DNA of 64,000 nt from Fragilaria crotonensis (GCA_022925895.1 JAKSYS010000128.1:1-64000); one strand, 5' to 3'; shown: positions 20,253 to 30,650, numbered from the stretch's first letter. The notes: generated by a model from the sequence alone, not told the origin. Made by a program: numbers and translations.

Positions 20253-20777
20253 TCACCAGACTCGACCATAATCAATCTGTGTGCCCCCACTCAATTGATC
20301 TGGTCGCATGTATGCCATCGCCGCCACTAGATAATGAGCAGTGTAGCGAAAGTAGTTGGTGAGTTTGGTCTTGGATTCGGCGTCGAGCTTATCGTGTGCA
20401 TCAATGGCTGCCGTCATGTGATGAAGCCACTGATGAGCGGCACGAGTACCAATGTTGTAATTGGCATGACGTCCCGCCAGACGAGTATACTTGCCCTTCT
20501 TTTGTCGGTACAAGTCGGGACCACCAAAGGTTTGAATCAAATATCGATATTGATTTTCAATGGCCTCGTCCTTGGTGGAACTGGAGAAGATATTGAGGAA
20601 CCAGATGGCATCCTTGTCGTTGAAAACGTTGTCGTAGAAGCGTGTACTCAATTCGACGAATCCATCATGGCCAATTCGTTCATAGAGAGACGGCGTCATC
20701 TTTTCTGCTTCCAACGACTCGTCATACGACACTCCTCCATTTTCCAAAGCAGCTTGTTGGAGTTCTTGTTTCGACAT
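20253..20777 (-). CDS. Truncated (2/2) haemoglobin
   Basis: This intact, intronless 174-residue protein starts at the ATG at 20777. After a 25-residue polar N-terminus it shows the 2/2 globin pattern: SLYERIGHDGFVELSTRFYDNVF, FGGPDLYRQKKGKYTRLAGRHANYNIG (with the haem-ligating proximal His), AAHQWLHHMTAA and LTNYFRYTAHYLV. The RH.x.x.IG and WL..M spacing favours the group II (trHbO) class. Such proteins bind oxygen, NO or other small ligands and are often linked to nitrosative stress. No targeting sequence is visible, so a cytosolic place is likely. It is transcribed divergently from the thioredoxin gene across a 393-bp gap. Confidence 0.88.
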   Translation of the reverse strand: MSKQELQQAALENGGVSYDESLEAEKMTPSLYERIGHDGFVELSTRFYDNVFNDKDAIWFLNIFSSSTKDEAIENQYRYLIQTFGGPDLYRQKKGKYTRLAGRHANYNIGTRAAHQWLHHMTAAIDAHDKLDAESKTKLTNYFRYTAHYLVAAMAYMRPDQLSGGTQIDYGRVW

Positions 20778-21170
20778 ACTGTCAGAGTGTTGTAGCAGGT
20801 ACTACTACTTGTGAATGCAGAACTTGAGAGTGAGATTATTGGATTCTGTAATCCAAAACGGCCGGAGCAAGAAGTATAGGAGGTGTCGTAGTCGTAGGCA
20901 CGCCTGCCATGTGAACTGGAGAGATTTGTAGGAAGATGTACATCGTCGTTTGTGAGAACAGCAACGAAGGTCGAGAAGTTTCGGCTGGAGCTGTTTTTCT
21001 GGCTTTTTTTCGAGAAATCCGAGCGCGAACACCGACCAGCGACAAATCGAATCGTAACCCTGTGTCGCGCACAAAAAAATCAAACGCATGAGATTCAACC
21101 CTGAGTCATTTGAAGCCCGTCTCACAATCAAATACAAACCAACAACAACAGCAACAAAGCACTCTCAACA
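20778..21170. promoter_or_regulatory. Shared upstream region of truncated haemoglobin and thioredoxin genes
   Basis: The two start codons face away from each other across this 393-bp segment, so it must hold both promoters. The part next to the thioredoxin start is A/C-rich (ACCAACAACAACAGCAACAAAG), typical of a 5' UTR. No TATA box or defined factor site could be assigned. The bidirectional role is inferred from geometry only. Confidence 0.4.
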
Positions 21171-21578
21171 ATGGTCAAGCTCATTGAAACCCCTGACGAT
21201 TTTTCCGCCATGTTGGAAGGTTCCAACACCAAACTGGCTGTCGTTGACTTCTTCGCAGAATGGTGCGTCTTGTTGTATGTGTGGCTGTCCAGTGTGTGTG
21301 GTACAACACGAACTCACAAATTCCTTTTCCATCAAACAAATTGAATGAACAGGTGCGGCCCTTGCAAAATGGTAGCTCCCATGTTTGAGCAATTTACAGT
21401 GGAGTACCCCGACATTGACTTCTACAAGGTGGATGTAGACGAGGCTGAGGAAGTTGCGGCCACATGCGGTATCCAGGCTATGCCTACATTCCAATTCTTC
21501 AAGGGTGGGAAGAAGATTGCAGAAGTTCTCGGTGCCGATGTCAACAAAATCAAGCAGCTCATGTTGCAACATAAGTAG
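21171..21578 (+). CDS. Thioredoxin (cytosolic h-type)
   Basis: Exons 21171-21262 and 21353-21578 are joined by a 90-bp GTGCGT-AG intron that splits the Trp codon of the active site. The 105-residue product is MVKLIETPDDFSAML, VVDFFAEWCGPCKMVAP (redox Cys32 and Cys35 in WCGPC), KVDVDEAEEVAATCGIQAMP (cis-Pro loop MPT) and FQFFKGGKKIAEVLGAD. It reduces protein disulfides using electrons from thioredoxin reductase. No transit peptide precedes Met1, so cytosol or nucleus is likely. The upstream frame from 21088 belongs to the 5' UTR. Confidence 0.93.
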
Positions 21579-21790
21579 GCGTTTATAGGTGGTTTTGTTG
21601 CGTTCTCCAGCAAACCTTGTGTTACTTCTGTCATATGTGATACTGTATACCGATAGGTGTTAAAGTTCTCAAGAAAGTTTTCATAAATCATCTACCATCC
21701 CGACTCCCGACGTGCTGTATCGGATACCAGGTACGAGTACGCAAGTACTCTAAGGATAGAGGATTGTGCAATGGGTACTGGGTACTGGTA

Positions 21791-21820
21791 CCAGTTAAAA
21801 ACCGCTTTGAACCAATAATT
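21791..21820 (+). repeat. Left terminal inverted repeat of the pogo-like element
   Basis: Begins CCAGTTAAAAACC, continues CTTTGAACCAATAATT after one variable base, and pairs with 25548-25577. An extra copy of its inner half follows at about 21821-21836. Confidence 0.85.
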
Positions 21821-22225
21821 CGCTTTGAACCAATGATGTGGTAAATTTTTTGGTTCCTACGCAAACATTTGGTCAAAAGTCAAATTCGAGCATTTTTTGT
21901 ATGGAGAACTTGTTCATTTTCTCATGATGAAGAATTACTCTACTTGTTTAAAAGCAAGCTTGAGTGATCTGTCTTACAGTGCATTGCACTGTATTTTTGA
22001 TTGTGAGAATTGTTTGGAGTTCGAATTTTTCCCACGTTGAGCCGGGCCTCACTTTCTATGCTGCCTTACGGCGCTTTATATTTGTCAATGTTTGCGACAT
22101 TTTTAGCTGCGCCTGCACTCTCGTACCGCGCCATAAACTTCACGTGATTTGTTTGGTAATCCATAAAATCTGGATCTGTCACGGTCACAATATTCATTTG
22201 CTTTGTATGCACCCATATCAACATC

Positions 22226-25144
22226 ATGGTCGGAACAACTACGGACAAACCTGATGCAAGGAGGCAGAGAAGGCCAAAGAGAAGACCTTCAACATACAAG
22301 AAGAGGCCACAAGGCCTTGATCGTTACACTTGCAACATTGCCCTCAACATTGTCGCAAGAAAGGTTGAGATTATGAAAGCAAACAACAATGGCTCGGTAC
22401 CGCATGGTGCACTCAATGACATTGTCACCCAAATGAAGCCCACTCTTCCTTGGTTGACCAAGGAGATGCTGAGATCTCATGTCAAGAAGCTCAATAAACA
22501 AAAGACATGTGAACCAATGCCACCAGCTGAGGGCGATGTCTTCAGCTCGACCCTTTCTCCATTGACGATTGAAACAGGAATGTCTGCTACTTCAGGCAAC
22601 AACAGGACGAGCCATACTGCCAGTACTGCTCATGCTGCTGGTGTAGACAGTATTGCTGCTACGGTGCCGGGGGATGATGCCGATTTAGTTCTTCTTGGCG
22701 GGAGGCCTAAAGGCAGCACGTTGAACAACAAACGAGATGCCAAGGAACGTGAACGGCTGGCGACCTTCGAGGCTGCTCGAGTCTACAAACGAACACTTGA
22801 TCAGAGGAGGAACAACGACAAAAGTTCAAGTCGTCTAATGAGTGGAGACCTAAAAACTATTATAGCAAATGCAAAGGCTAAGTACAAGGTTCACGACAGC
22901 TTCACTATCAGTGCATCCACCATTCGAAGTCGATACAAGAGGAACAATCTCAATCCAGCCACACCACAAGGAACTCCATCGCCAATGGCAGCCGTCGAGC
23001 CCTATCAGGTAGAAGTGATCCTCCAACTCGCAAGAATGCGTTGTCCAATCAATCCCACCACGGGGCTCCATCTTGCAAATTCATTGATCGAGGGCACTGA
23101 ACTTGCCAAAGCCATCGTCGCAAAAAGAAGAAGGAAAAACACGGCCTCAACAAGAGATTGTGTGTCTCTGTCTCTGGCAACGGCTGATACAACCGTGACC
23201 GGCGCCACCACAGTACCAGCATCTCTTGGAACAACAAGATTGACTGCAGAAGTCCAGAACAATGATGAAAGAGCAACAGGCACCACACCGATGATTCTTG
23301 GGCCTAAGTATTGGAATGGATTCATGAGACGACATAAGCACGTCATCAGAAGCAAGCGGTCCGTAAAGTTCGAGGCAAAACGCGCCGAGGGGTGTACTTA
23401 CTACAATTTCAGCGAGATGTATAATCACATCTACGACGCAATGGTAACAAAAGGCATTGCGTCCAAGGTCAACAGAAAGGTATTGCTCAACAAGGAAGGC
23501 TCAATTGTTGAACATCCCGAAGATGCATTTGGACTTCCAACGCAGTATCTACTGCAACGCCCAGATAAACTCATTTTTGTTGATGAGGTAGGATCAAATA
23601 CTTCTACAACAAAGGATGGGCATGTCGGGGGTGAGAAATTCTTGTGTGAAGCAGAAGGCCGCCCACAGGTCAAAGCCGCAACAAAAGACTCACATTTTAC
23701 AGTCTTGGGGTTTACCGCGGCGACAGGAGAACCTGTTATGTGTGCCATAATCTTTGCTGCTCAAGCAATGTGCACGTCATGGGTATTAGGGTTAAATGCA
23801 TCAGCAACATGGATTGGAGGGGACAAAGACGTTCGCAGCAACTCTGGCAGCCTTGATAAACGACATCCGCAAGGGCCATTCTGCCACATCAATGGTACGA
23901 CTGTCCCAACTTTCTGCTGCTGTTCAGAGAACGGCAGCATCACTTCAGAATTACTCGCTGAGATGCTTCGTGTCATCGACAGATTCAAAGTCTTTGACCG
24001 ATCCGATGGGATTGCACCATTCCTCCTTCTTGATGGTCATGGCAGTCGCTTTGAATTGCCTTTCTTGAAGTACATCAACACTCCAGAAACAAAATGGAAC
24101 GCATGCATCGGTCTCCCTTATGGGACAAGTTATTGGCAAGTTGGTGACTCTAGCGAACAAAACGGATGCTTCAAAATGGCGTTAACCAAGTACAAACGTG
24201 AGTTGCTGCGAAGAAAAGAGTTAGTTGGTGGTGAGTTTGCGATCAACAAAGAAGACATTACTTACATTGTTGGACAAGCATGGGAAAATTCGTTTGCTCG
24301 TATTGAAAGCAATAAAAAAGCAATCGCTGAAAGAGGTTGGGGACCATTAAACTTCAACTGTTTGTTGCATCCTGAAATTGTTTCAACGCGGCACCAAGGA
24401 GAACTCAGCGGAGGTGGCAATGGCGGGCACCAAGACATCAGAACAGCAGCAATGCCACCAATACTAGACCCAGAAGATCAAGATCGATCTGAGAATGAAC
24501 AATTGCAGCTGGAAGGAACACCGCCAGAATTAAATGTCTCGCAAGGCTTGGCCGGATCACTCATTGGCACAATCCTTGAGAAAATGAAACGAGATGATGC
24601 CAGAAATGGAGTAAACCGTGAAGAGAACCGTCAGAAGCAAATTCAAACTGCTCTTGAAGTCATCAATGCAAAGAAAAAGAGATTAAGTGCCGGCTTGCAT
24701 GTGGCAGCCCAGCGATATTTGTTGGGTCCTGATGTGCTCGATGACCAAGAAGCTCGGCAGCAGCAACAGGAAAACAAAGTATCTGAGCGACTTGAGAAGA
24801 AGCTGCAAGAATTTCGTTCTCTAAAGTGTAAGGTGGCTGCGATAAGAAAGTTGAATAAGGATGCTGAGCAAATGACGGTTGTACAATTAAAAACCATGGT
24901 AACATGGCATAAGTGCGCCGGGGACTTACCAATTCCATCGACAAGACCTCTTTTACTTCAGCGATTGCAGACAACTGTGATCCGAGGTGATCCAAAGGAG
25001 CCTGAGCTCCCTGCAGCTCATCATATACAACCTGCAGCAACAGACACTCCTGCCGTTGTAACAGTTGCACCAGCACCAGAATGGGAAATGGCGGATGAAC
25101 CCGAAGACTCTGGAGCTGCTGGTGTGATGCTTTGCTCAAACTGA
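22226..25144 (+). CDS. DDE transposase of the pogo/Tc1-like element, with SAP domain
   Basis: This intact 972-residue protein would cut and re-join the element ends. Catalytic candidates are Asp453 in LIFVDEVGSN, Asp603 in FLLLDGHGSRF and Asp641 in WQVGDSSEQNG. The D603-D641 spacing and the LLDGHxS/PYGTSxWQxxD pattern match the DDE_1 (jerky/pogo) superfamily. The first 300 residues are basic and probably bind DNA; MRSHVKKLNKQ and TIRSRYKRNNLNP look helical. Near the C-terminus, residues about 890-930 (MTVVQLKTMVTWHKCAGD then RPLLLQRL) form a SAP-like DNA-binding motif. The frame starts at an ATG after a 5' leader of about 435 bp from the left end. Confidence 0.85.
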   Translation: MVGTTTDKPDARRQRRPKRRPSTYKKRPQGLDRYTCNIALNIVARKVEIMKANNNGSVPHGALNDIVTQMKPTLPWLTKEMLRSHVKKLNKQKTCEPMPPAEGDVFSSTLSPLTIETGMSATSGNNRTSHTASTAHAAGVDSIAATVPGDDADLVLLGGRPKGSTLNNKRDAKERERLATFEAARVYKRTLDQRRNNDKSSSRLMSGDLKTIIANAKAKYKVHDSFTISASTIRSRYKRNNLNPATPQGTPSPMAAVEPYQVEVILQLARMRCPINPTTGLHLANSLIEGTELAKAIVAKRRRKNTASTRDCVSLSLATADTTVTGATTVPASLGTTRLTAEVQNNDERATGTTPMILGPKYWNGFMRRHKHVIRSKRSVKFEAKRAEGCTYYNFSEMYNHIYDAMVTKGIASKVNRKVLLNKEGSIVEHPEDAFGLPTQYLLQRPDKLIFVDEVGSNTSTTKDGHVGGEKFLCEAEGRPQVKAATKDSHFTVLGFTAATGEPVMCAIIFAAQAMCTSWVLGLNASATWIGGDKDVRSNSGSLDKRHPQGPFCHINGTTVPTFCCCSENGSITSELLAEMLRVIDRFKVFDRSDGIAPFLLLDGHGSRFELPFLKYINTPETKWNACIGLPYGTSYWQVGDSSEQNGCFKMALTKYKRELLRRKELVGGEFAINKEDITYIVGQAWENSFARIESNKKAIAERGWGPLNFNCLLHPEIVSTRHQGELSGGGNGGHQDIRTAAMPPILDPEDQDRSENEQLQLEGTPPELNVSQGLAGSLIGTILEKMKRDDARNGVNREENRQKQIQTALEVINAKKKRLSAGLHVAAQRYLLGPDVLDDQEARQQQQENKVSERLEKKLQEFRSLKCKVAAIRKLNKDAEQMTVVQLKTMVTWHKCAGDLPIPSTRPLLLQRLQTTVIRGDPKEPELPAAHHIQPAATDTPAVVTVAPAPEWEMADEPEDSGAAGVMLCSN

Positions 25145-25547
25145 CAAAATCTGATTTATAGGCACTCGCTCCGCACGATCGTGTGAACGCAACTGCTGGT
25201 TTACGATGGCTTCCAAATTTTCATTTCCTAGGCTGGTACATGACACGCGTTGCCAGGTGCGTAGCAGTAGAAATTTGGTTGGCGAGAATACATGCAAACG
25301 TGTGAAAAAAACTACGCGCCCACCTATTAATTTTACTTAATGTACGTTTATCTTTTTATGTTCCGCATTGAACCAAAAAGCCCCAAAGCGAGGCCATCAG
25401 AATCTTTGATACCTCAATGAATACTTAGTCCAGTACAAGACTGATTCATTTTCAGCATAAACGAGAACATTGAAAAACATTGTTAACGCAACGGAAATGA
25501 TGCTCGACGCCGCAAGAAACAGATATCCCTAGTCGAATTGTGCGGTA

Positions 25548-25577
25548 AATTATTGGTTCAAAGTGGTTTTTAACTGG
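25548..25577 (-). repeat. Right terminal inverted repeat of the pogo-like element
   Basis: Reverse complement of the left terminal repeat with about one mismatch (A for G at position 14). It is followed directly by TA. Confidence 0.85.
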
Positions 25578-25623
25578 TACTATACGCCGATTATGGGGAA
25601 GATGGCACGCGGCACGCTACGCT

Positions 25624-26121
25624 CTATCGATCATTCTCTTGTGTCGAGTGTGTCACGACAACCACGGTCTGCTGTACTGGAGTACTATGTCTTGTACTGT
25701 ACTCCAAGATAATAAATACTCCGAGTACAAGTACTGTACTTCGGTTTTCGGGGTTTCGCTCCCATTCTCCACATGGCTCGCTCGTCACTATGATGGACTG
25801 GTCTTCCAAGTCAAAATTTAAGCTCCTTGGCGCGGTCATGGCCAGCATATCATCTTGGCGCAATAATGCCAAGCAATCGAAAAAGTCATGAGGGATCCTT
25901 GGTTTTGGGTGCAGGACACTCATAAGCAACGAAGTATCGGTACCGCCGAATGGATCATTACAGCTTTTCTGGAATATAGTAATAGCATTGTAGATTTCTC
26001 TAGTCTTTTGACGAGCACTGATGGAGCATTTCTGAGGAAGGTTGGTACCAACCAATGACGAAGAATTTGAACGACGTGGTTGACGGTCAAGCGCAAGGGG
26101 GGCTTTCTCGACTTTTTCCAT
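25624..26121 (-). CDS. Uncharacterised protein, doubtful
   Basis: A 165-codon ATG frame with a basic, Ser-rich N-terminus (ALDRQPRRSNSSSLVG). A middle part, SARQKTREIYNAITIFQKSCNDPFGG then FFDCLALLRQDDMLAM, could be helical. No known family is recognised. It lies between two inserted transposons, so it may be a host gene remnant or chance. Its last 40 residues overlap a GTAC-rich stretch, which suggests the true coding part, if any, is shorter. Confidence 0.3.
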   Translation of the reverse strand: MEKVEKAPLALDRQPRRSNSSSLVGTNLPQKCSISARQKTREIYNAITIFQKSCNDPFGGTDTSLLMSVLHPKPRIPHDFFDCLALLRQDDMLAMTAPRSLNFDLEDQSIIVTSEPCGEWERNPENRSTVLVLGVFIILEYSTRHSTPVQQTVVVVTHSTQENDR

Positions 26122-26398
26122 GTTGCTTAGACCAGTCTACATTGAACAGTTGATACCAAAGAGTGATGTACGAGTGGAGAACAAGTGACCACGTTTATGA
26201 AAGGCTCAAGCTGCATGAATCGCATCGCTTGTTCTTTAGTGTTGGCATCCATGATCTGTGGACCGTTGCTGCCCAATTGTATGATAGAGCATGATAACAG
26301 AATTCGACAACCAAGACTCAAATTCAAAATTAGCCTTAACCCTTGCATGCTTTGGTCGACCCGTGACGTCGAATGTAAACTTGCCTGATGTGGACTAA

Positions 26399-26420
26399 GA
26401 GCATCCCCACCCGTCACGCT
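26399..26420 (+). repeat. Left terminal inverted repeat of the Harbinger element
   Basis: GAGCATCCCCACCCGTCACG plus two bases; matches the reverse complement of 30348-30369 and is preceded by TAA. Confidence 0.9.
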
Positions 26421-26681
26421 ATTTTGCAAAAATGGTCTAATAGCGTGACGAAAATGTCCAGAAATTATACCACCGGTTGGGCCTTTTGACATTTTGGTCA
26501 CGCTATTTCATTCTTGGCACGCTATATCAGTGGTGAAAAGAATGAAAATAGAATGAATAGCGTGCCTGTTTTTGACTTGTTCGACTCAAAGGAGTTGAGG
26601 AATCGAATCATCCGAATACACTGTCGAACCATTCGAATCAAGTTGTTCTTGTGAGCAATCCTTTATGGCGCGACATGCATC

Positions 26682-28126
26682 ATGCTGTACTATGATGTGT
26701 TTCCCAGTAGCACACAAACTGCACATCGTCAATTTAATCAACCAGACCCACCAAGAATGGAGATTGCTTCGTCCGATGACGACGACGATGATGACAGCCT
26801 TTTTGACACAGTAATGATAGTGTGTCAGGAAGATTTTTCTGACAGCAGCAGTGATGGCGAGTACGAAGAAGGAAGGGCGTTATTCAATTGGGGTGGATCT
26901 ACACAGGGAAGGGCTGCAAACATCGAGCGCCACCGTGTGTTCTATTCGCACTTGTTGTTCAATGATTTTTGGGGGCCGATGCCAGTATATTCACACAATT
27001 ACTTCAAGCTTTTCTTTAAGCTTCCAATCAAGTTATTTGATGAGATTTTGGTCCGTGTTCGCCAACACGACGACTATTTTTGTCAGAAGAAAGATGCTAC
27101 CGGCAAGATCGGGTTGTCAACACACCAGAAGGTTGCTTCAGCAGTACGTCTGTTAACTTCTGGTGTGTCATCGATGGAACATGATGACAAATATAGGATG
27201 GCAGCGTCTACGTCACTTGAAGGAATGAAACGTTTCTGTGTTGCTGTCAATGAGTTGTATGAAGCCGATGCACTGCGACATCCAACAATTGACGACATAA
27301 ATCGCCTTCTTGATGAGGGAAAGGATGCAGGATTCCCGGGTTGCATTGGAAGCATAGACTGTATGCACTGGGAATGGAAAAATTGCCCTTCTTCGTGGAA
27401 GGGTATGTTCCAAGGTAGATCTCGGCGCCCCACTGTCGTACTTGAGGCCATTGCAGACCATACTTGCCGTTTCTGGCACTTCAACTTTGGTTCCCCGGGT
27501 TCATTGAATGACATCAATATCTTGGACCGTTCCCCCCTTTTTCATAATGCTGTGAAAGGAGAAGCGCCGCAGGTAGCTTATACGGTCAACGGAAACCATT
27601 ACCGCTACGCCTATTGGCTTGCGGACGGAATATACTCGACCTATGCCTGTTTCGTTAAGACGTTCCCGAGGCCCGCGACAAGAATGCAAAAGATGTTTGC
27701 TACCGCACAGGAAGCAAAGCGAAAGGACATTGAGCGGGCCTTTGGTATTCTACAGGCCCGCTTTCATATCTTGACATCTGGTTGTCGTTTGTGGAACAGA
27801 GATGCAATGAAGACGGTGATCAAGACGTGCGTAATTCTGCACAACTTGATCATTGACTTCGAACGCGTAACAACATCGATCCGACGTACATTGCTGGTAT
27901 TGAATACATTCCAGCACACCCTTTTACCATAATCCCACGAGCAGAAGGTCAAGTTGCAGAGGACAGGACAAATATGATTGCTGAAATGAAGGATGCAAAT
28001 CAGCACAATCGCCTTCAGCACGACTTGATGGTTGAGATGTGGGATAGGTGGAATACGATGAATGGTGATGAAGAAGCAGGCAGCGGCAATGAAAGTGATG
28101 GATCGGAGCATTTGTTAGACATTTAA
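26682..28126 (+). CDS. Harbinger DDE transposase (one frame break near the C-terminus)
   Basis: From the ATG at 26682 the frame runs 416 residues. It has an acidic N-terminus (SSDDDDDDD), a helical region (FKLFFKLPIKLFDEILVRV) and the DDE_Tnp_4/plant-transposon core. Catalytic residues are Asp226 in CIGSIDCMHWEWKNCP, Asp277 in GSLNDINIL and Glu351 in RKDIERAFGILQARF. After VILHNLIIDFER a single base is missing near 27867. The adjacent frame continues with NNIDPTYIAGIEYIPAHPF and an acidic tail to a stop at 28124-28126. The catalytic core is unaffected. A later start at MEIASSDDD (26757) is possible. Confidence 0.85.
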
Positions 28127-28335
28127 TGCCAGCAACTAGTAGCAGAAGCCTGATGACTATATGACAAGTATGTGCAACGTGGTCGTTTTTGACAACTCAG
28201 CCTGTCTCGAAGAAATCAGTGCATCGTTGGCATAGCTAGAGCAAATACTTTGAACTAAATAAGCGACCTGCCTAGTAGTAAACGTAGAGTACGTGAAGAT
28301 GTAAACTTGGGCTAAAAGAATGATTTTTATTGTTC

Positions 28336-30084
28336 TCAAGGATTGTTGTCGTTATCAGAGTTAAAGTCAGAACCGTGGATGCGACTAAAGTCAATGGTTG
28401 GTGGAAATGTAACATATTCACGAAGATCTCCGACAATTCGAGCATTAGGATGCATACTGTCATCATGCTGCTCCTCAAGTGTGGTCGCCTGTGAATCAAA
28501 GGCAGCTGCGTTGATGCTGGGCAGAGGATTGGATCTTTTTCCATTGCCCTGACCATCGCCATCAGATTCTGAGTGTTAGGCAGTGCTGGAAGATTATCCA
28601 GCATGTCGTCGTCGTCATCATCATCGTAATGAGGAAGCTCCACATTAGGCGGGCGGGGGAGAGGTGCTGCCGCACGTCCATACGGTTCGGTGGAGGATGC
28701 TGCTACTTGGGTCATGTTGGCGTGATTTGCTGGGAGCAGCACACGAGAAGCATGACGCGGCACGCATGCTTCTTCATACCTTTCGGTGACTTGCTTGTCT
28801 TCGTCTTCCTCACTGCTGGTGTTTTCATCAGCATGCTGAGAACGAGCAACAGTCCTGCTACAAAGAACGGTCTTGTTGGCATGACGCGGCGCAGCACGAC
28901 ACTGTGCTTCATTTCTTTCGGTGACTTGTTCTTCATCTTCGTCACTGCTGATGTTCTCGTCGGTATACGGAGAACGAGCAACAGCAGTCGTTCTACGAGC
29001 AGCAAGAAGGGTCTCGTTGGTGTGGTGATTCACTGGGAGAGGAGTACGACGTGGCACACATGCTTCATTCGTCATTTCAGTGCTGACTTGTTCTTCATCC
29101 TCTCCTCCTCTGTCATAACGACTTTCCATTCGGGCAAAAAATGCTTTGGCCTTAGCAGTATTCGGATTCTGCAAATAAATCTGAGATAAAAGTTTATCCT
29201 GAGCAAACTTGTGCTTTGCTTCGGCAACTTCTGCAATCCTAGTGAGGACGAGGGTATGCTTGCTTCTTTGCACGTTCTTGAGCTCAGTTGCCTTTCTCCT
29301 GCTGTCATCTGAGGTTGGAGTGTTGAACTGGTGCTTGTTGTACCCCCCTGCTGTTGCGAGCATAGGCAGTTTCCTTTGCCTTCTTTTTTCCTATGGATGG
29401 GCGAGGTGTGGTGATAAGTGAGGAGTCAGGAACATCATTGTAATTATCAGCAGCAGCACGATTGTTTCCAAGCGAAGCAAACACTTGGCGGGTGGTAGAA
29501 TGATTGTTGTTCTTGCGGTTGTCTCCCCTTCCTTCTTGCTGGCGTTGGTTAACAGCAACATCGTTGTCGAGCAAAAACAACAACGCACGGGCGACTCGTT
29601 CATCAATGTTTGCAGCTACTAGTTCAAATTTTGGAAGCCTCTTCAAAATGGAATACACCAATTCATGCTTGAAAATCTTTCCTTGGCGATGCTGAAACTG
29701 TTTCTTTGCCTCTTGATTGTAGTCTTCCATTGTCCATCCGCTGTGGAACTCATGAAGAGCGCCCTGCAGATAGCCAACGTGCTTCTGGACCTCGCACTGT
29801 AGAACCTTGTTGAATCGGTTCTGCAGTGATATGATGGTCCTCTCCGGAGAACCACCACGCCTCATGAAATTCTCGCGAACCTTCTGCCAGAATGTGTTGC
29901 CGTCTTGGTCGGTGCCAACTGCCGCATTGGTTCCCACCAATGCATATGCACTTGCCAACTTCATATCTTCGTCGATTTTGAAGTTGGGCTGCCCTCTGGT
30001 GCGTCCAGCCTGATGTTGCCTTGTTCTGCTGTTGGCAAGCAGAGCCTGCTGCATCAGGAAACCTTCGTTGTCATCGTCCTCCAT
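28336..30084 (-). CDS. Harbinger accessory Myb/SANT-like DNA-binding protein (two frame breaks)
   Basis: It starts at the ATG at 30084 (MEDDDNEGFLMQQ). The N-terminal domain FKIDEDMKLASAYALVG, TFWQKVRENFMRRGG and SLQNRFNKVLQ has the trihelix/Myb-like pattern of the second Harbinger protein, which binds DNA and brings the transposase into the nucleus. Next come KRLPKFELV and a helical segment, KHKFAQDKLLSQIYLQNPNTAKAKAFFARM. Repeated acidic blocks follow (SSDEDEEQVTER, SSEEDEDKQVTER). Frame breaks lie near 29345, inside a run of six Gs, and near 28578. The C-terminal part SESDGDGQGNGKRSNPLP to DNDNNP ends at 28336. It is convergent with the transposase gene. Confidence 0.75.
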
Positions 30085-30347
30085 GGTGGTGGTGCGTACT
30101 AGTGGGAGGATAGCAAGAGAGACTTTAAAAGTGGCATCAGAGGAGCAAGAAGTTTGTTGATCGATACGATGCTGGAACACGTAGAAATTTCAATATATTT
30201 TGGCGCACCGTCGTGCGCCAAAAAGTTTAGCGTTGCGGGTGGAAAAGAGCACGCCAGAAGTAGCGTAGCACCGGTGGAAGAAAGACACCAAAAATTGCCG
30301 AAAATAGGTTTCTATACACGCTACTTGGTGTCCGTGGACAAAAAAAA

Positions 30348-30369
30348 AGCGTGACGGGTGGGGATGCTC
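30348..30369 (-). repeat. Right terminal inverted repeat of the Harbinger element
   Basis: Reverse complement of the left terminal repeat; followed by TAA. Confidence 0.9.
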
Positions 30370-30564
30370 TAAAAATCGAATGCGGAAGCATTTCTGTGGC
30401 CTCCTCTGACCCTGGAATTACCCTCCTATCTCGAACGAGCTCTGTTCACTTCCTCCTTTGTAATCCTCCATGAAGAAATCAGAAATTCCGAAGATGCAAC
30501 CCTGTTGACTTTCACACTTTTAATACCTTACGTTTGCACTTAAACTGTAGCTGTGACTGTTATC

Positions 30565-30638
30565 GCCCCTTTAGCTCAGCCGGTTAGAGCACCTCATTCG
30601 TAATGAGGAGGTCGTTGGTTCGAATCCGACAGGGGGCT
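30565..30638 (+). tRNA. tRNA-Thr (anticodon CGT)
   Basis: A 74-base intronless cloverleaf. The acceptor stem GCCCCTT pairs with AGGGGGC, the D arm is AGCTCAGCCGGTTAGAGC, the anticodon stem-loop is CCTCA-TTCGTAA-TGAGG with CGT at positions 34-36, and the T arm is GTTGG-TTCGAAT-CCGAC. The A box (TAGCTCAGCCGG) and B box (GGTTCGAATCC) are intact. CCA is not encoded. The decoded codon is ACG. Confidence 0.95.
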
Positions 30639-30646
30639 GACTAAAC

Positions 30647-30650
30647 TTTT
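30647..30650 (+). terminator. RNA polymerase III terminator of the tRNA gene
   Basis: The first TTTT run lies 8 bases after the discriminator base of tRNA-Thr, the usual pol III stop. Confidence 0.7.

Larger units (their letters stand above)
21791..25577 (+). mobile_element. Full-length pogo/Tc1-like DNA transposon
   Basis: This is a 3787-bp element with about 30-bp terminal inverted repeats that begin CCAGTTAAAAACC and differ at about one position. It is flanked by TA on both sides (21789-21790 and 25578-25579), the target duplication of the Tc1/mariner/pogo superfamily. A 14-18-bp part of the left repeat (CGCTTTGAACCAAT) is duplicated in tandem just inside the left end. One unbroken 972-codon transposase lies inside. 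Both ends, the duplication and the open frame are preserved, so it looks recent and may still be mobile. Confidence 0.85.
26399..30369 (+). mobile_element. PIF/Harbinger DNA transposon, structurally complete
   Basis: This is a 3971-bp element with 22-bp terminal inverted repeats starting GAGCATCCCCACCCGTCACG. It is flanked by a 3-bp TAA duplication (26396-26398 and 30370-30372), diagnostic for PIF/Harbinger. It carries the two expected genes in convergent orientation: a DDE transposase (+) and a Myb/SANT-like accessory protein (-). Both ends and the duplication are intact, but both genes carry frame breaks. The subterminal repeats TAGCGTGACG, GTCACGCTATT and GGCACGCTAT near the left end are probable transposase-binding sites. 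Confidence 0.9.

Noticed and set aside
28629-29189. A 186-codon plus-strand frame inside the Harbinger element
   Set aside because: Antisense of the repeated acidic blocks in the Myb-like accessory gene; no domain of its own.
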